Below, piece by piece: positions 1-7,892 of a stretch of 37,439 nt of DNA. How positions within the stretch are numbered: the stretch's first letter is position 1; each line of letters begins with the position of its first letter. This DNA is from Paractinoplanes ferrugineus (GTDB taxonomy: Bacteria; Actinomycetota; Actinomycetes; Mycobacteriales; Micromonosporaceae). A program made the position numbers and the translations under genes. The notes beneath the pieces were generated by a model. That model had not been told where the DNA came from and ran no database searches. It was given only the letters and a program-made list of their open reading frames with translations. The DNA is taken from NCBI RefSeq assembly GCF_016862195.1, contig NZ_BOMM01000021.1:1-37439 (forward strand), in the 5' to 3' direction.

Positions 1-176
<176 letters not shown>

Positions 177-280
177 ACCGTCCTGCGCCGCAGCTGGCAA
201 GGATCAGGGCTAGGTTCCTAGGACGGTTTGCGCCGGGTGAGGTGGAGGACGGATCCATGGCGGGAGGCGGTTAGCGTCGG

Positions 281-1258
281 GTGATGGATCTGCGGCGGGT
301 GGTCGGGCTGGTGGAGCGGAGTGAGGCACTCGCGCAGCTGTGCGTGATCCGCGACGGGGAAGTGGTCCTCGACCGGTCCTGGGGGGTGCCGGCGGACGCG
401 CGGTTTCTGCTCTTCTCGGCCGGCAAGCCGTTCACCGCGATGCTGGTTCATCGGCTCGCGCGGCGGGGGTTGCTGGCGCTGGACGACCCGATCGTGCGCT
501 ACTGGCCGGAGTTCGGGGAGTTCGACAAGGGCGGGATCACCCTTCGACATGTGTTGCGGCATCGTTCTGGACTGCCGTACGTCAAGAGCATTCGCGGGGA
601 TGCCCTCAACGCCACCCGGTGGGATCGGTCGGTTCGCGCCCTGGCGCGGGCCCGGCCGCACAGCGCGCCGGGGGAGGTCTGCGCCTATCACATGATCAGC
701 TACGGGTTCCTGCTCGGCGAGGTGGTGCAACGGGTGGTCGGGCGGCCGTTGCCCGAGGTGCTGCGCAGTGAGATGTTCGAGCCGGCCGGGATGCGGCACA
801 CGTGGCTGGGTGGGCCGGGTTCGCGGGTTCCGCTGAGCGGCGGGCCGGTGGCGATGCGGGCGGTGTTCAACCGGCGGTTGGTGCGGGACGCGGTCGTGCC
901 GGCGGCGACGGTGGCGGGGACCGCGCGGGACTTGGCCGCGTTCTATCAGTCGTTGCTGGCGGACGGGAGTTGGCGCGAGGCGACCACGCCGACCAGTGAG
1001 GGTGAGACCGATCAGGTTTCGGGGATTCCGATTCGCTGGTCGGAGGGGTTCCAGCTGGGGCAGCCGGGCCGGGAGCGGTATTTCGGCAGCGGCAGCGATC
1101 CGCTCACCTTCGGGCACAACGGGTCGAACGCCTGTTTCGGCTGGGCCGATCCGGGGCGGCGGCTGGTGGTGGCCTATCTGACCAACCGGCTGGGCGGTGG
1201 GCCGGGACGCCCGCCCTATCAGGCGGCGCTCAGCGACGCCGTGCTCGAGGCCGCCTGA
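281..1258 (+). CDS. Beta-lactamase-fold serine hydrolase (class C / EstB-like)
   Basis: 325-aa protein of the beta-lactamase-related serine hydrolase family (PF00144 type), which includes esterases, D-aminopeptidases and DD-peptidases as well as class C beta-lactamases. The nucleophile motif SxxK is seen as S46-A-G-K49. The second motif region reads Y-H-M-I-S-Y-G-F-L-L-G, and a late H-N-G sits in the position of the KTG/HxG motif. No signal peptide is visible, so a cytoplasmic esterase-like role is more likely than antibiotic resistance. The start is GTG at 281, directly followed by ATG at 284, which is an equally possible start. It lies alone, 197 nt before htpG on the same strand. The true substrate cannot be told from sequence. 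Confidence 0.85.
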   Translation: MMDLRRVVGLVERSEALAQLCVIRDGEVVLDRSWGVPADARFLLFSAGKPFTAMLVHRLARRGLLALDDPIVRYWPEFGEFDKGGITLRHVLRHRSGLPYVKSIRGDALNATRWDRSVRALARARPHSAPGEVCAYHMISYGFLLGEVVQRVVGRPLPEVLRSEMFEPAGMRHTWLGGPGSRVPLSGGPVAMRAVFNRRLVRDAVVPAATVAGTARDLAAFYQSLLADGSWREATTPTSEGETDQVSGIPIRWSEGFQLGQPGRERYFGSGSDPLTFGHNGSNACFGWADPGRRLVVAYLTNRLGGGPGRPPYQAALSDAVLEAA

Positions 1259-1455
1259 ACCAACCGCCGTGCCTCTGCTCGGGTCCGGGGGACGGGGCGC
1301 GGGAGGGGCGAGGGAGGGGACGCGGGGCCAGGGGGCGCGGGGCGGCGCCTTGAGCTGCGCGGGAGTGAGGAACCCCGGCCGGTGGCGAAGCGGTGACGCT
1401 GGGGTCATACGATCTGGGCGGGTGACTACCGTTCGCGATCAATGGGAGTGCTGGA

Positions 1456-3285
1456 ATGGAGACGTTGGAGTTCCAGGCCGAGGCCCGGCAGCTTCTGCAA
1501 CTGATGGTCCACTCGATCTACTCGAACAAGGACATCTTCCTGCGCGAGCTGATCTCGAATGCTTCCGACGCGCTGGACAAGCTGCGGCTGGCCACGCTTC
1601 AGGACGGTCTCGAGGCGGACACGTCCGACCTGCACATCGAGATCGAGGCCGACAGCGAGGCGCGCACCCTGACGGTGCGCGACAACGGCATCGGGATGAC
1701 GCACGACGAGGTGGTCGAGCTGATCGGCACGATCGCCAAGTCGGGCACGGCTGAGCTGCTCACGAAGCTCAAGGAGGCCAAGGAGTCGCCGGAGCTGATC
1801 GGTCAGTTCGGCGTCGGGTTCTACTCGACCTTCATGGTCGCCGACCGGGTCGAGCTGGTGACGCGCAAGGCCGGCACCGAGGGGCACGGCACCCGGTGGG
1901 AGTCGGCCGGCGAGGGCACCTACTCGATCGACGACGCCCCGGACGCCCCGATCGGCACGAGCGTGACCGTCCACCTGCGGCCGAAGGACGAGGAGGACGC
2001 GCTCTACGACTACGCCGACGAGTGGAAGATCAAGGAGATCGTCAAGCGATACTCCGACTTCATCTCGTTCCCGATCAAAATGGGCGACGAGACCCTCAAC
2101 TCGATGAAGGCGCTGTGGGCGCGTCCGCGTTCCGAGGTGTCGGACGACGAATACCACCAGTTCTACCGGCACATCAGCCACGACTGGACCGACCCGCTCG
2201 AGATCATCAACATGAAGGCGGAGGGCACCTTCGAGTACGAGGCGCTGCTGTTCCTGCCGGCGCGGGCCCCGCACGACCTGTTCCAGCGTGACGCGCAGCG
2301 TGGCCTTCAGCTCTACGTCAAGCGTGTCTTCATCATGGACGACAGCAAGGAGCTGATCCCCGACTACCTGCGCTTCGTCAAGGGTGTCGTGGACGCGGCC
2401 GACCTGTCGCTGAACATCTCCCGCGAGATCCTTCAGCAGGACCGGCACATCCAGATGATCCGTCGCCGACTGGTCAAGAAGGTCCTGTCCACGATCAAGG
2501 ACCTGCTGAACAACAACCCCGAGAAGTACGCGACCTTCTGGCGCGAGTTCGGCAAGGCCCTCAAGGAGGGTCTGCTCAACGACTCGGACAACCAGAAGGC
2601 CATCCTCGACGTGTCCACGTTCGCGTCGACCGCGGGCGCCGAGCCGACGACCCTGGCCGCCTACATCGAGCGGATGAAGGAGGGTCAGGAGGACATCTAT
2701 TACCTGACCGGCGATTCGCGTACGCAGGTCGAGAACTCCCCGCACATGGAGGCGTTCCAGGCCCAGGGTTACGAGGTGCTGATCCTCACCGACCCGGTCG
2801 ACGAGATCTGGGTCGAGGCGGTCCCCGACTACGACGGCAAGAAGCTGCAGTCGATCGCGCGGGGCAACGTCGACCTGCCGGCGGACAAGGACGAGCCGCA
2901 GCCGGAGGGTGATTTCGCGCCGCTGCTGACGTTCCTCAAGGAGAACCTCGAGGAGCAGGTCAAGGACGTCCGCCTGTCGCACCGGCTCACCACGAGCGCG
3001 GCCTGTCTGGTCAGCGACAGCGACGACATCACGCCGGCGCTGGAGAAGATGTACCGCGCGATGGGTCAGGAAGGTCCGCGGGTCAAGCGCATCCTCGAGC
3101 TCAACCCGAATCACCCGCTGGTGGGTGGCCTGCGGGCGGCCCACGAGCAGAACGCGGCGGACGGTGGGCTGCCGGAGACGGCCGAGCTGCTGTACGGCAC
3201 CGCCCTGCTGGCCGAGGGCGGCGACCTGGAGGACCCGGCCCGCTTCGCGAAGTTGCTGGCCGACCGTCTCGCCAGGACGGTCTGA
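1456..3285 (+). CDS. htpG: Molecular chaperone HtpG (Hsp90)
   Basis: 609-aa bacterial Hsp90. It is an ATP-dependent dimeric cytosolic chaperone that remodels client proteins, often with DnaK. The N-terminal GHKL ATPase signatures are clear: YSNKDIFLRELISNASDALD near residues 22-41, DNGIGM for nucleotide binding, GTIAKSGT, and GQFGVGFYSTFMVADRV for the lid. The middle domain contains the conserved NISREILQ segment, and the length matches the family (about 610-650 aa). ATG 1456 is preceded by a GGGAG sequence at suitable distance. It is monocistronic, followed by the convergent PfkB kinase gene only 27 nt away. No convincing CIRCE or HAIR element was found upstream, so its heat-shock control is not visible. 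Confidence 0.97.
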   Translation: METLEFQAEARQLLQLMVHSIYSNKDIFLRELISNASDALDKLRLATLQDGLEADTSDLHIEIEADSEARTLTVRDNGIGMTHDEVVELIGTIAKSGTAELLTKLKEAKESPELIGQFGVGFYSTFMVADRVELVTRKAGTEGHGTRWESAGEGTYSIDDAPDAPIGTSVTVHLRPKDEEDALYDYADEWKIKEIVKRYSDFISFPIKMGDETLNSMKALWARPRSEVSDDEYHQFYRHISHDWTDPLEIINMKAEGTFEYEALLFLPARAPHDLFQRDAQRGLQLYVKRVFIMDDSKELIPDYLRFVKGVVDAADLSLNISREILQQDRHIQMIRRRLVKKVLSTIKDLLNNNPEKYATFWREFGKALKEGLLNDSDNQKAILDVSTFASTAGAEPTTLAAYIERMKEGQEDIYYLTGDSRTQVENSPHMEAFQAQGYEVLILTDPVDEIWVEAVPDYDGKKLQSIARGNVDLPADKDEPQPEGDFAPLLTFLKENLEEQVKDVRLSHRLTTSAACLVSDSDDITPALEKMYRAMGQEGPRVKRILELNPNHPLVGGLRAAHEQNAADGGLPETAELLYGTALLAEGGDLEDPARFAKLLADRLARTV

Positions 3286-3286
3286 C

Positions 3287-3318
3287 GGGCACCGGCTCAG
3301 TCGGGCACCGGCTCAGTC
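3287..3318. repeat. Perfect 16-bp tandem duplication at convergent gene ends
   Basis: GGGCACCGGCTCAGTC occurs twice in tandem (3287-3302 and 3303-3318) between the htpG stop and the last codons of the PfkB kinase. The second copy carries the kinase stop codon (3313-3315, minus strand). This is probably a local slippage duplication. Confidence 0.9.
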
Positions 3319-4173
3319 GAACCGGGGCAGGGTCGCGAGCCACGCTCGCGGCCCCGCCCGTACGACCCGCGCCCCGGCCACCCGGTTGGCGAACGAGACG
3401 CAGTCGGCCAGCGCGGTAGCCCCGGCGGGGGAGCGGGCCAGGGCCACCGCGAGTGCTCCGTGGAAGGCGTCGCCCGCGCCCGCGGTGTCGACCGCGTCGA
3501 CCGGGGTGACGTCGACGGCGCCGGAGTGGGTGCCGCTGAACCAGCGGACCGGCTCCGGCCCGTGCGTCACCACGACGTGCGGGGCGCCGATCGCCGTGGC
3601 GAGGGCCTCGTCGGTGGGTGCCGTCTCGGCCGGGTGGCGGAACGCCGCCGACGCCGCCACCACCTCGGCGAGGGGCAGGATCTCGGCGCAGACCGGGCGC
3701 CACGTGCCGGCGTCGACGAGCAGGCGGCGGGCGCTTCGGGCGGCGGCGACGGCCAGCGCCGGGTGATGGCCGTCGACCAGTGTCAGGTCGGCGTCGGGCA
3801 GGCCCCGCGGCGGTACGCGGGCGACGAGGTCACCGGCGTTACGACTGACGATCGTCCGTTGTCCGGTGCCGTTGAGCACGGTGATGGCGGAGAGTGGCGG
3901 CGGGCCGGGGGCGGTGGGGGTGGCGTCCACCACCCGTACCCCGCAGGCTTGCAGGTCGGCGCGGATGAGGTCGCCCAGCGGATGAGCGCCGATCGCCGTG
4001 ACCAGAGTGACGTCGGCGCCGAGGGCGGCCGCGGTGACGGCGGCGTTGGCGGCCGGCCCGCCGGCGGCGATCTCCACGCCGGTTGCCTGCGCCTTCTCGT
4101 CGGGGCCGGGGAGGTGGTCGACCCGGTGGACGAGGTCGACGGTGGCGAGGCCGGCGAAGAGCAGGCGGGTCAC
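3313..4173 (-). CDS. PfkB-family carbohydrate kinase (ribokinase-like)
   Basis: 286-aa sugar kinase of the ribokinase/PfkB superfamily, predicted to phosphorylate a sugar or nucleoside with ATP in the cytoplasm. The N-terminal signature appears as GGPAANAAVTAAALG. The C-terminal PfkB signature DTAGAGDAFHGALA carries the catalytic base Asp at about residue 235 and the anion hole GAGD. Length is typical for this family (280-320 aa). The GTG start (4173) overlaps the TGA stop of the small membrane-protein gene upstream in a 4-nt GTGA, so the two are probably translationally coupled. The substrate (ribose, fructose, adenosine or another) is not resolvable from the sequence. Confidence 0.9.
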   Translation of the reverse strand: MTRLLFAGLATVDLVHRVDHLPGPDEKAQATGVEIAAGGPAANAAVTAAALGADVTLVTAIGAHPLGDLIRADLQACGVRVVDATPTAPGPPPLSAITVLNGTGQRTIVSRNAGDLVARVPPRGLPDADLTLVDGHHPALAVAAARSARRLLVDAGTWRPVCAEILPLAEVVAASAAFRHPAETAPTDEALATAIGAPHVVVTHGPEPVRWFSGTHSGAVDVTPVDAVDTAGAGDAFHGALAVALARSPAGATALADCVSFANRVAGARVVRAGPRAWLATLPRFD

Positions 4174-4325
4174 GTAGTCAGGTTCTGGAAGAACGTGCCG
4201 ATGCCCCGGAACGCCCCGGCGACGCCGTCACCCAGGCTCCGGGCGGCTTCGGCGGCCGGGCCGGGGTTGGTGCCGATATAGAAGATGATCAGGACGAGCA
4301 GTATCCAGCCGAGTGCCTTCTTCAT
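4170..4325 (-). CDS. Small single-span membrane protein (51 aa)
   Basis: 51-aa protein starting M-K-K-A-L-G-W, with one hydrophobic segment (WILLVLIIFYIG) near residues 7-18 and a Gly/Ala-rich amphipathic tail. I chose ATG at 4325 because the complementary strand shows GGAAGGGGG ending 7 nt upstream. A longer in-frame start at 4403 adds 26 polar residues and has no such site. The stop overlaps the GTG of the PfkB kinase gene. The protein resembles small actinobacterial membrane proteins of unknown function, and no role can be assigned. It could anchor or report to the coupled kinase, but that is speculation. Confidence 0.7.
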   Translation of the reverse strand: MKKALGWILLVLIIFYIGTNPGPAAEAARSLGDGVAGAFRGIGTFFQNLTT

Positions 4326-4460
4326 GTCGGCCCCCTTCCATGCCTGGTGAGCGGCCTTTACATGATCGTGGCATGTCGGCGCACCTCGATCGGGGATATT
4401 CACCCGCGCGGCGTCGACCTGGATCGACGGCCGGGTTCGCGGACCTGAGACCGGGCTGAG

Positions 4461-4497
4461 GAAACTGACAGCTACTAGAAACTGACAGCTACTGTCA
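4461..4497. promoter_or_regulatory. Two operator-like repeats before the MFS exporter gene
   Basis: A 16-bp sequence GAAACTGACAGCTACT is directly repeated with a 17-bp period (4461 and 4478). The second copy extends into a perfect palindrome TGACAG-CTA-CTGTCA (4483-4497), ending 4 nt before the ATG at 4502. The first copy has only the left half intact. The position, over the start of an exporter gene coupled to a TetR gene, suggests TetR operators. CTGACA at 4465 could also serve as a -35 element. Little space remains for a ribosome site, so the mRNA may be leaderless. Confidence 0.65.
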
Positions 4498-4501
4498 AAA
4501 C

Positions 4502-6004
4502 ATGGTTACTTCCAAGTCCCGCTGGTTCGCGCTCGCCGCGCTGGCCCTCAGCACCCTGGCCATCGGCCTCGACACCACGATCCTCAGCGTCGCCCTGCCG
4601 ACGCTGAGCCGCGATCTGCATGCCTCCACCGGTGATCTGCAGTGGTTCACCAACAGCTATCTGCTGGTGCTCGCCGCCGCCCTGCTCCCGGCCGGCATGC
4701 TCGGCGACCGGTTCGGCCGCAAGAAGCTGCTCCTCGGCGCGCTGGTCGTCTTCGGTGCCGCCTCGGCCGCCTGCGCCTGGGCCGCTTCCACCGGTGACCT
4801 GATCGCCGCCCGCGCCGTGCTCGGGCTGGGCGCCGCGGTGATCATGCCGCTGTCCGGGTCGGTGCTCACCGTGCTCTTCGAGGACCGGGAGCGTTCCCGG
4901 GCCCTGTCCATCTGGCTGACCGCGAGCGCCCTCGGCATCCCGCTGGGCCCGCTGCTGGGCGGCTGGCTGCTCGACAACTTCTGGTGGGGCTCGGTCTTCC
5001 TGATAAACGTCCCGCTGATCGCGATCGCCCTGCTGGCCGTGACCCTGTGGGTGCCCGAGTCGCACGGTGACCGCACTCGCCGCCTCGACCTGCTGGGCGT
5101 GGTGCTCTCGGCGACCGGTCTGGTCGCGCTCACCTACGGCATCATCGAGGCCGGCGACCGTGGCTGGTCCGACCCCCGCTCCCTGTCCACCATGATCGCC
5201 GGGGTCGCGCTGCTCGGCGGGTTCGTGTTCTGGCAGCGGACGGCCAGGACGCCGCTCATCGATCTCCAGCTGTTCGAGAAGAAGCAGTTCACCGGTGGCG
5301 CGGTGCTGGCCACCCTGGCCAGTTTCGGCATGCTCGGCCTGATGTTCTCGCTGCCGCAGTTCTACTCGGCGGTTCAGGGCCAGGACGCGTTCGGCTCGGG
5401 CCTGCGCCTGCTCCCGGTGATCGGTGGCCTGCTGGTGGGCGCCCGTACGGCCGAGAAGCTGGCGGCCCGGCTCGGCAGTCGCACGGTGATCGCGGGCGGT
5501 CTGGCCCTGATGGCAGCGGCCATGCTCGTCGGCGCCGGCACCAGCGCGACGAGCGGTTACGGCTTCATCGCCGCGTGGATCACACTGGCCGGCATCGGTC
5601 TGGGCTTCGTCCTGCCGCCGTCGATGGACGCCGCGCTCGGCGCGCTGACCGCGGAGCGCAGCGGCATCGGCAACGGCCTGCTCCAGGCGATGCGGCAGGT
5701 CGGCGGCGCGATCGGGGTGGCCGTGCTCGGCACCGTGCTCAACGGCGCCTACCGCGACGCCCTGCCGGCCTCGGCCGGAGCGGCCCGGGAAAGTGTGGCG
5801 ATCGGCATCCGCACCGGCGACGCGGGCACGCTCGAAGCGGTGCGCGCCGCGTTCACCCACGGCATGGACGTCTCCCTGGTGGTGGCCGCGAGCGTGGCGG
5901 CGGCCGGCGTGGTCCTCGCCCTGTTGATGCTGCCCGGCCGGGTGGCCCGATCGGAAGCGGTCGTGCAGCGCACCGAGACGGCCCTGGCAGAATCGGGGCT
6001 ATGA
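4502..6004 (+). CDS. MFS drug exporter, DHA2 family
   Basis: 500-aa major facilitator transporter of the 14-helix DHA2 (EmrB/QacA-like) family, expected to export drugs or metabolites by proton antiport. It opens with a hydrophobic helix ending in the family-typical LDTTILSVALPTL. The loop motif between helices 2 and 3 is seen as GDRFGRKKLLLG. GIPLGPLLGGWLLDNFWWGSVFLINVP corresponds to motif C and the following loop. A DNA palindrome lies directly before the ATG. The stop TGA (6002-6004) overlaps the ATG of the next TetR gene, so exporter and repressor are one operon and probably autoregulated through the palindrome. Substrate unknown. Confidence 0.93.
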   Translation: MVTSKSRWFALAALALSTLAIGLDTTILSVALPTLSRDLHASTGDLQWFTNSYLLVLAAALLPAGMLGDRFGRKKLLLGALVVFGAASAACAWAASTGDLIAARAVLGLGAAVIMPLSGSVLTVLFEDRERSRALSIWLTASALGIPLGPLLGGWLLDNFWWGSVFLINVPLIAIALLAVTLWVPESHGDRTRRLDLLGVVLSATGLVALTYGIIEAGDRGWSDPRSLSTMIAGVALLGGFVFWQRTARTPLIDLQLFEKKQFTGGAVLATLASFGMLGLMFSLPQFYSAVQGQDAFGSGLRLLPVIGGLLVGARTAEKLAARLGSRTVIAGGLALMAAAMLVGAGTSATSGYGFIAAWITLAGIGLGFVLPPSMDAALGALTAERSGIGNGLLQAMRQVGGAIGVAVLGTVLNGAYRDALPASAGAARESVAIGIRTGDAGTLEAVRAAFTHGMDVSLVVAASVAAAGVVLALLMLPGRVARSEAVVQRTETALAESGL

Positions 6005-6597
6005 CGTCGTCCCTGCCGGCCGGTTTGCGGGAACGCAAGAAGGCCAAGACCCGGCTCGCCATCCGCGAGCACGCGTTGCGACTGTTCGAGGAGCAGGGTT
6101 ACGCGTCGACCACCGTGGAGCAGATCGCGGAGGCGGCCGAGGTCTCGCAGAGCACGTTCTTCCGGTACTTCCCGACGAAGGAAGACGTCATCCTGATCGA
6201 CGACTACGACCCGGTGATCGTGGCTGCGATCAAGTCGCAGCCACCCCAGGTCTCCCACGTCCAGGCCCTGGTCAACGGCATGCGGTCGGTCTTCGACAAC
6301 CTCACCGAGCAGGAGTGGGACGCCGAGCGCCGCCGGCAGCGCATCTATCAGAGCGTGCCCGAGCTGCGGGCGCGGGCGTTGAACCAGATGGTGCTGGCGG
6401 TCGACATGCTCGCCGACGCCCTCGCCGTCCGGGACGACCGCTCCGGCGAGGAGCTCGAATACCGGGTGATCGCCGGGGCGCTCGTCGGGGTGGTCCTGGC
6501 GATCGCCCCGCCGGGCGGCGACGAGTACGACCCGCGCGACTTCGGCCGGATCGAGCAGGCGCTGGGCATCCTCGAGGAGAAGCTCAGCCGTCGCTGA
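6001..6597 (+). CDS. TetR/AcrR-family regulator of the upstream exporter
   Basis: 198-aa repressor. The N-terminal helix-turn-helix is canonical: TRLAIREHALRLFEEQGYAS, then TTVEQIAEAAEVSQSTFFRYFPTKEDV at about residues 36-62. The C-terminal ligand domain is variable. ATG 6001 overlaps the exporter stop (ATGA). Reading the frame further upstream gives only an Arg-rich translation antisense in character to the exporter gene, so I rejected the longer form. It very likely binds the TGACAG-N3-CTGTCA palindrome at 4483-4497. The gene converges on, and overlaps by 14 nt, the next TetR gene, with a hairpin over both stops. Confidence 0.92.
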   Translation: MTSSLPAGLRERKKAKTRLAIREHALRLFEEQGYASTTVEQIAEAAEVSQSTFFRYFPTKEDVILIDDYDPVIVAAIKSQPPQVSHVQALVNGMRSVFDNLTEQEWDAERRRQRIYQSVPELRARALNQMVLAVDMLADALAVRDDRSGEELEYRVIAGALVGVVLAIAPPGGDEYDPRDFGRIEQALGILEEKLSRR

Positions 6598-6599
6598 GC
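6582..6599. terminator. Hairpin over two convergent, overlapping stop codons
   Basis: GCTCAGC-CGTC-GCTGAGC is a perfect 7-bp stem with a 4-nt loop. It spans the stop codons of both convergent TetR genes, whose coding regions overlap at 6584-6597. There is no T-run on either side. It probably serves as a bidirectional, GC-type terminator encoded inside both genes. Confidence 0.55.
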
Positions 6600-7102
6600 G
6601 CGGCCTTCGCCGCTTGCAGGACGCGGTCGGAGAGCTCGGTGCCGGCCGTCGCGCGAGCGATCGTCATCGCTCCGACGAGCGTGCTCACCGCCGCGAGATC
6701 GTCGCCGAGCCATCGGGCATAAAGATCGATCCCGCTTGCGTACGCCGTGAGCGCGGCGCTCGAGGCGTCCTCGCGGGCCATGTCGCCGCCGAACCCCGCG
6801 GCCGGGCACCCCGCCCCGGGGTCGTCGCGGTGCGCGGCCGAGAGGTACCAGTCGACGAAGGCCGCCCGCTCGGTGCCGGCCAGCCTCTCCCGGGTGTCGG
6901 CGAACGCCCGGTCGACCGCCTCGGCGACCAGCGCATCCTTCGACGCGAACTGCTTGTAGAACCCGCCGTGGGTCAGCCCGACCTCGGCCATCACGTCGGC
7001 CACGCTGACCCCGTCGACGCCCCGCTCGCGGAACAGCCGGGCCGCCGTCTCGACGATCCGGCCGCGGTTCTCCTGTGCCTGTGCCTGCGAAACCCGTCCC
7101 AT
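6584..7102 (-). CDS. TetR-family regulator, divergent from short-chain dehydrogenase
   Basis: 172-aa TetR repressor. The helix-turn-helix is at about residues 10-55 (RIVETAARLFRERGVDGVSV, ADVMAEVGLTHGGFYKQFASKDAL). The GGFYKQF sequence and the short C-terminal domain resemble the subgroup of TetR proteins that control oxidoreductase genes next to them. It is transcribed divergently from the SDR gene, and the 72-bp gap holds two palindromes of identical geometry. It most likely represses itself and the dehydrogenase until a small electrophile or substrate binds. ATG 7102 is the only reasonable start. Confidence 0.9.
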   Translation of the reverse strand: MGRVSQAQAQENRGRIVETAARLFRERGVDGVSVADVMAEVGLTHGGFYKQFASKDALVAEAVDRAFADTRERLAGTERAAFVDWYLSAAHRDDPGAGCPAAGFGGDMAREDASSAALTAYASGIDLYARWLGDDLAAVSTLVGAMTIARATAGTELSDRVLQAAKAALSDG

Positions 7103-7112
7103 GCGTACGAGT

Positions 7113-7170
7113 ATAGATGCTGTGTGTCATCTATTACCTTGCCCAAATTAGATGCCAGTCGTAATCTAAT
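7113..7170. promoter_or_regulatory. Twin TetR operators (TAGAT-N10-ATCTA) between tetR and SDR
   Basis: Two palindromes share the same 20-bp geometry TAGAT-N10-ATCTA. Site 1 at 7114-7133 extends to ATAGATG-N8-CATCTAT. Site 2 at 7149-7168 extends to ATTAGAT-N10-ATCTAAT. Their centres are 35 bp apart. Site 1 sits next to the tetR start and site 2 ends 4 nt before the SDR ATG, so one repressor could close both promoters. The stretch is AT-rich compared with its surroundings. Confidence 0.75.
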
Positions 7171-7174
7171 CCGC

Positions 7175-7846
7175 ATGGACATCAAGAACTCGGTAGCCGT
7201 CGTCACCGGCGCCAACCGCGGCCTCGGCCGTCACTTCGCCGCCCAGCTGCTCGAGCGGGGCGGCAAGGTCTACGCGGGCGCCCGCTCCCTCGACTCGGTC
7301 GACCTGCCCGGCGCGATCCCGCTCCGGATCGACATCACCGACCCGGCCTCGGTCGAGCGGGCCGCCAAGATCGCCGGCGACGCCACCGTGCTGATCAACA
7401 ATGCCGGTACGTCGCTCGGCCAGCCGCTCATCGGCGGCGACCTCGACCTGATCCGCCAGGAGATGGAGACCCACTACTTCGGCACGCTCGGCGTCACCCG
7501 CGCGTTCGTACCGGTCCTCGAGGCCAACGGCGGCGGTGCGATCCTCAACGTCCTGTCCGTGCTCTCGTGGTTCCACCCGGCGCAGGCCGGGGCCTATTCG
7601 GCGGCTAAGGCCGCCGGCTGGGCGATGACCCGGGCGGTCCGCGACGAGCTCGCTCAGCGCGGCATCGAGGTCGCCGCCCTGCACGTCGGCTACATGGACA
7701 CCGACATGGCGGCCGGCATCCCGGCCGAGCAGAAGACCGACCCGGCCGTCGTCGCCCGCCTCGCCCTGGACGGCATCGCCGAGGGCCGGGCCGAGATTCT
7801 CGCCGACGACGTGACCCGTTCCGTGAAAGCCGGTCTCGTCGGCTGA
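7175..7846 (+). CDS. Short-chain dehydrogenase/reductase (SDR)
   Basis: 223-aa classical SDR, an NAD(P)-dependent oxidoreductase with a Rossmann fold. The cofactor motif TGANRGLG lies at about residues 11-18. NNAG follows strand 4, and the catalytic Y-S-A-A-K (YxxxK) is visible after a Ser-containing strand (LSVLSWF). The Arg following the glycine motif (R-G-L-G and nearby basic residues) hints at NADPH preference. I placed the start at ATG 7175, immediately after the second operator; longer frames read through the operator region and into the tetR gene. Its expression is presumably induced through the divergent TetR. The substrate is unknown. Confidence 0.92.
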   Translation: MDIKNSVAVVTGANRGLGRHFAAQLLERGGKVYAGARSLDSVDLPGAIPLRIDITDPASVERAAKIAGDATVLINNAGTSLGQPLIGGDLDLIRQEMETHYFGTLGVTRAFVPVLEANGGGAILNVLSVLSWFHPAQAGAYSAAKAAGWAMTRAVRDELAQRGIEVAALHVGYMDTDMAAGIPAEQKTDPAVVARLALDGIAEGRAEILADDVTRSVKAGLVG

Positions 7847-7892
7847 CAGACTGTGCGGCTCGTTCCGGCCGATCACGTGCTTCAATCCGTCC

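Noticed and set aside
281..1258. Antibiotic-resistance beta-lactamase
   Set aside because: The fold family is right, but there is no signal peptide and the typical class C YxN and KTG motifs are altered, so an esterase-like hydrolase is more likely.
1340..1380. Possible HspR (HAIR) element upstream of htpG
   Set aside because: CTTGAG is present, but the second half (AGTGAGG) does not form the ACTCAAG arm, so the inverted repeat is not there.
218..3144. Long minus-strand frames opposite the serine hydrolase and htpG
   Set aside because: Arg/Pro/His-rich antisense translations typical of high-GC DNA; the plus-strand proteins have clear family motifs.
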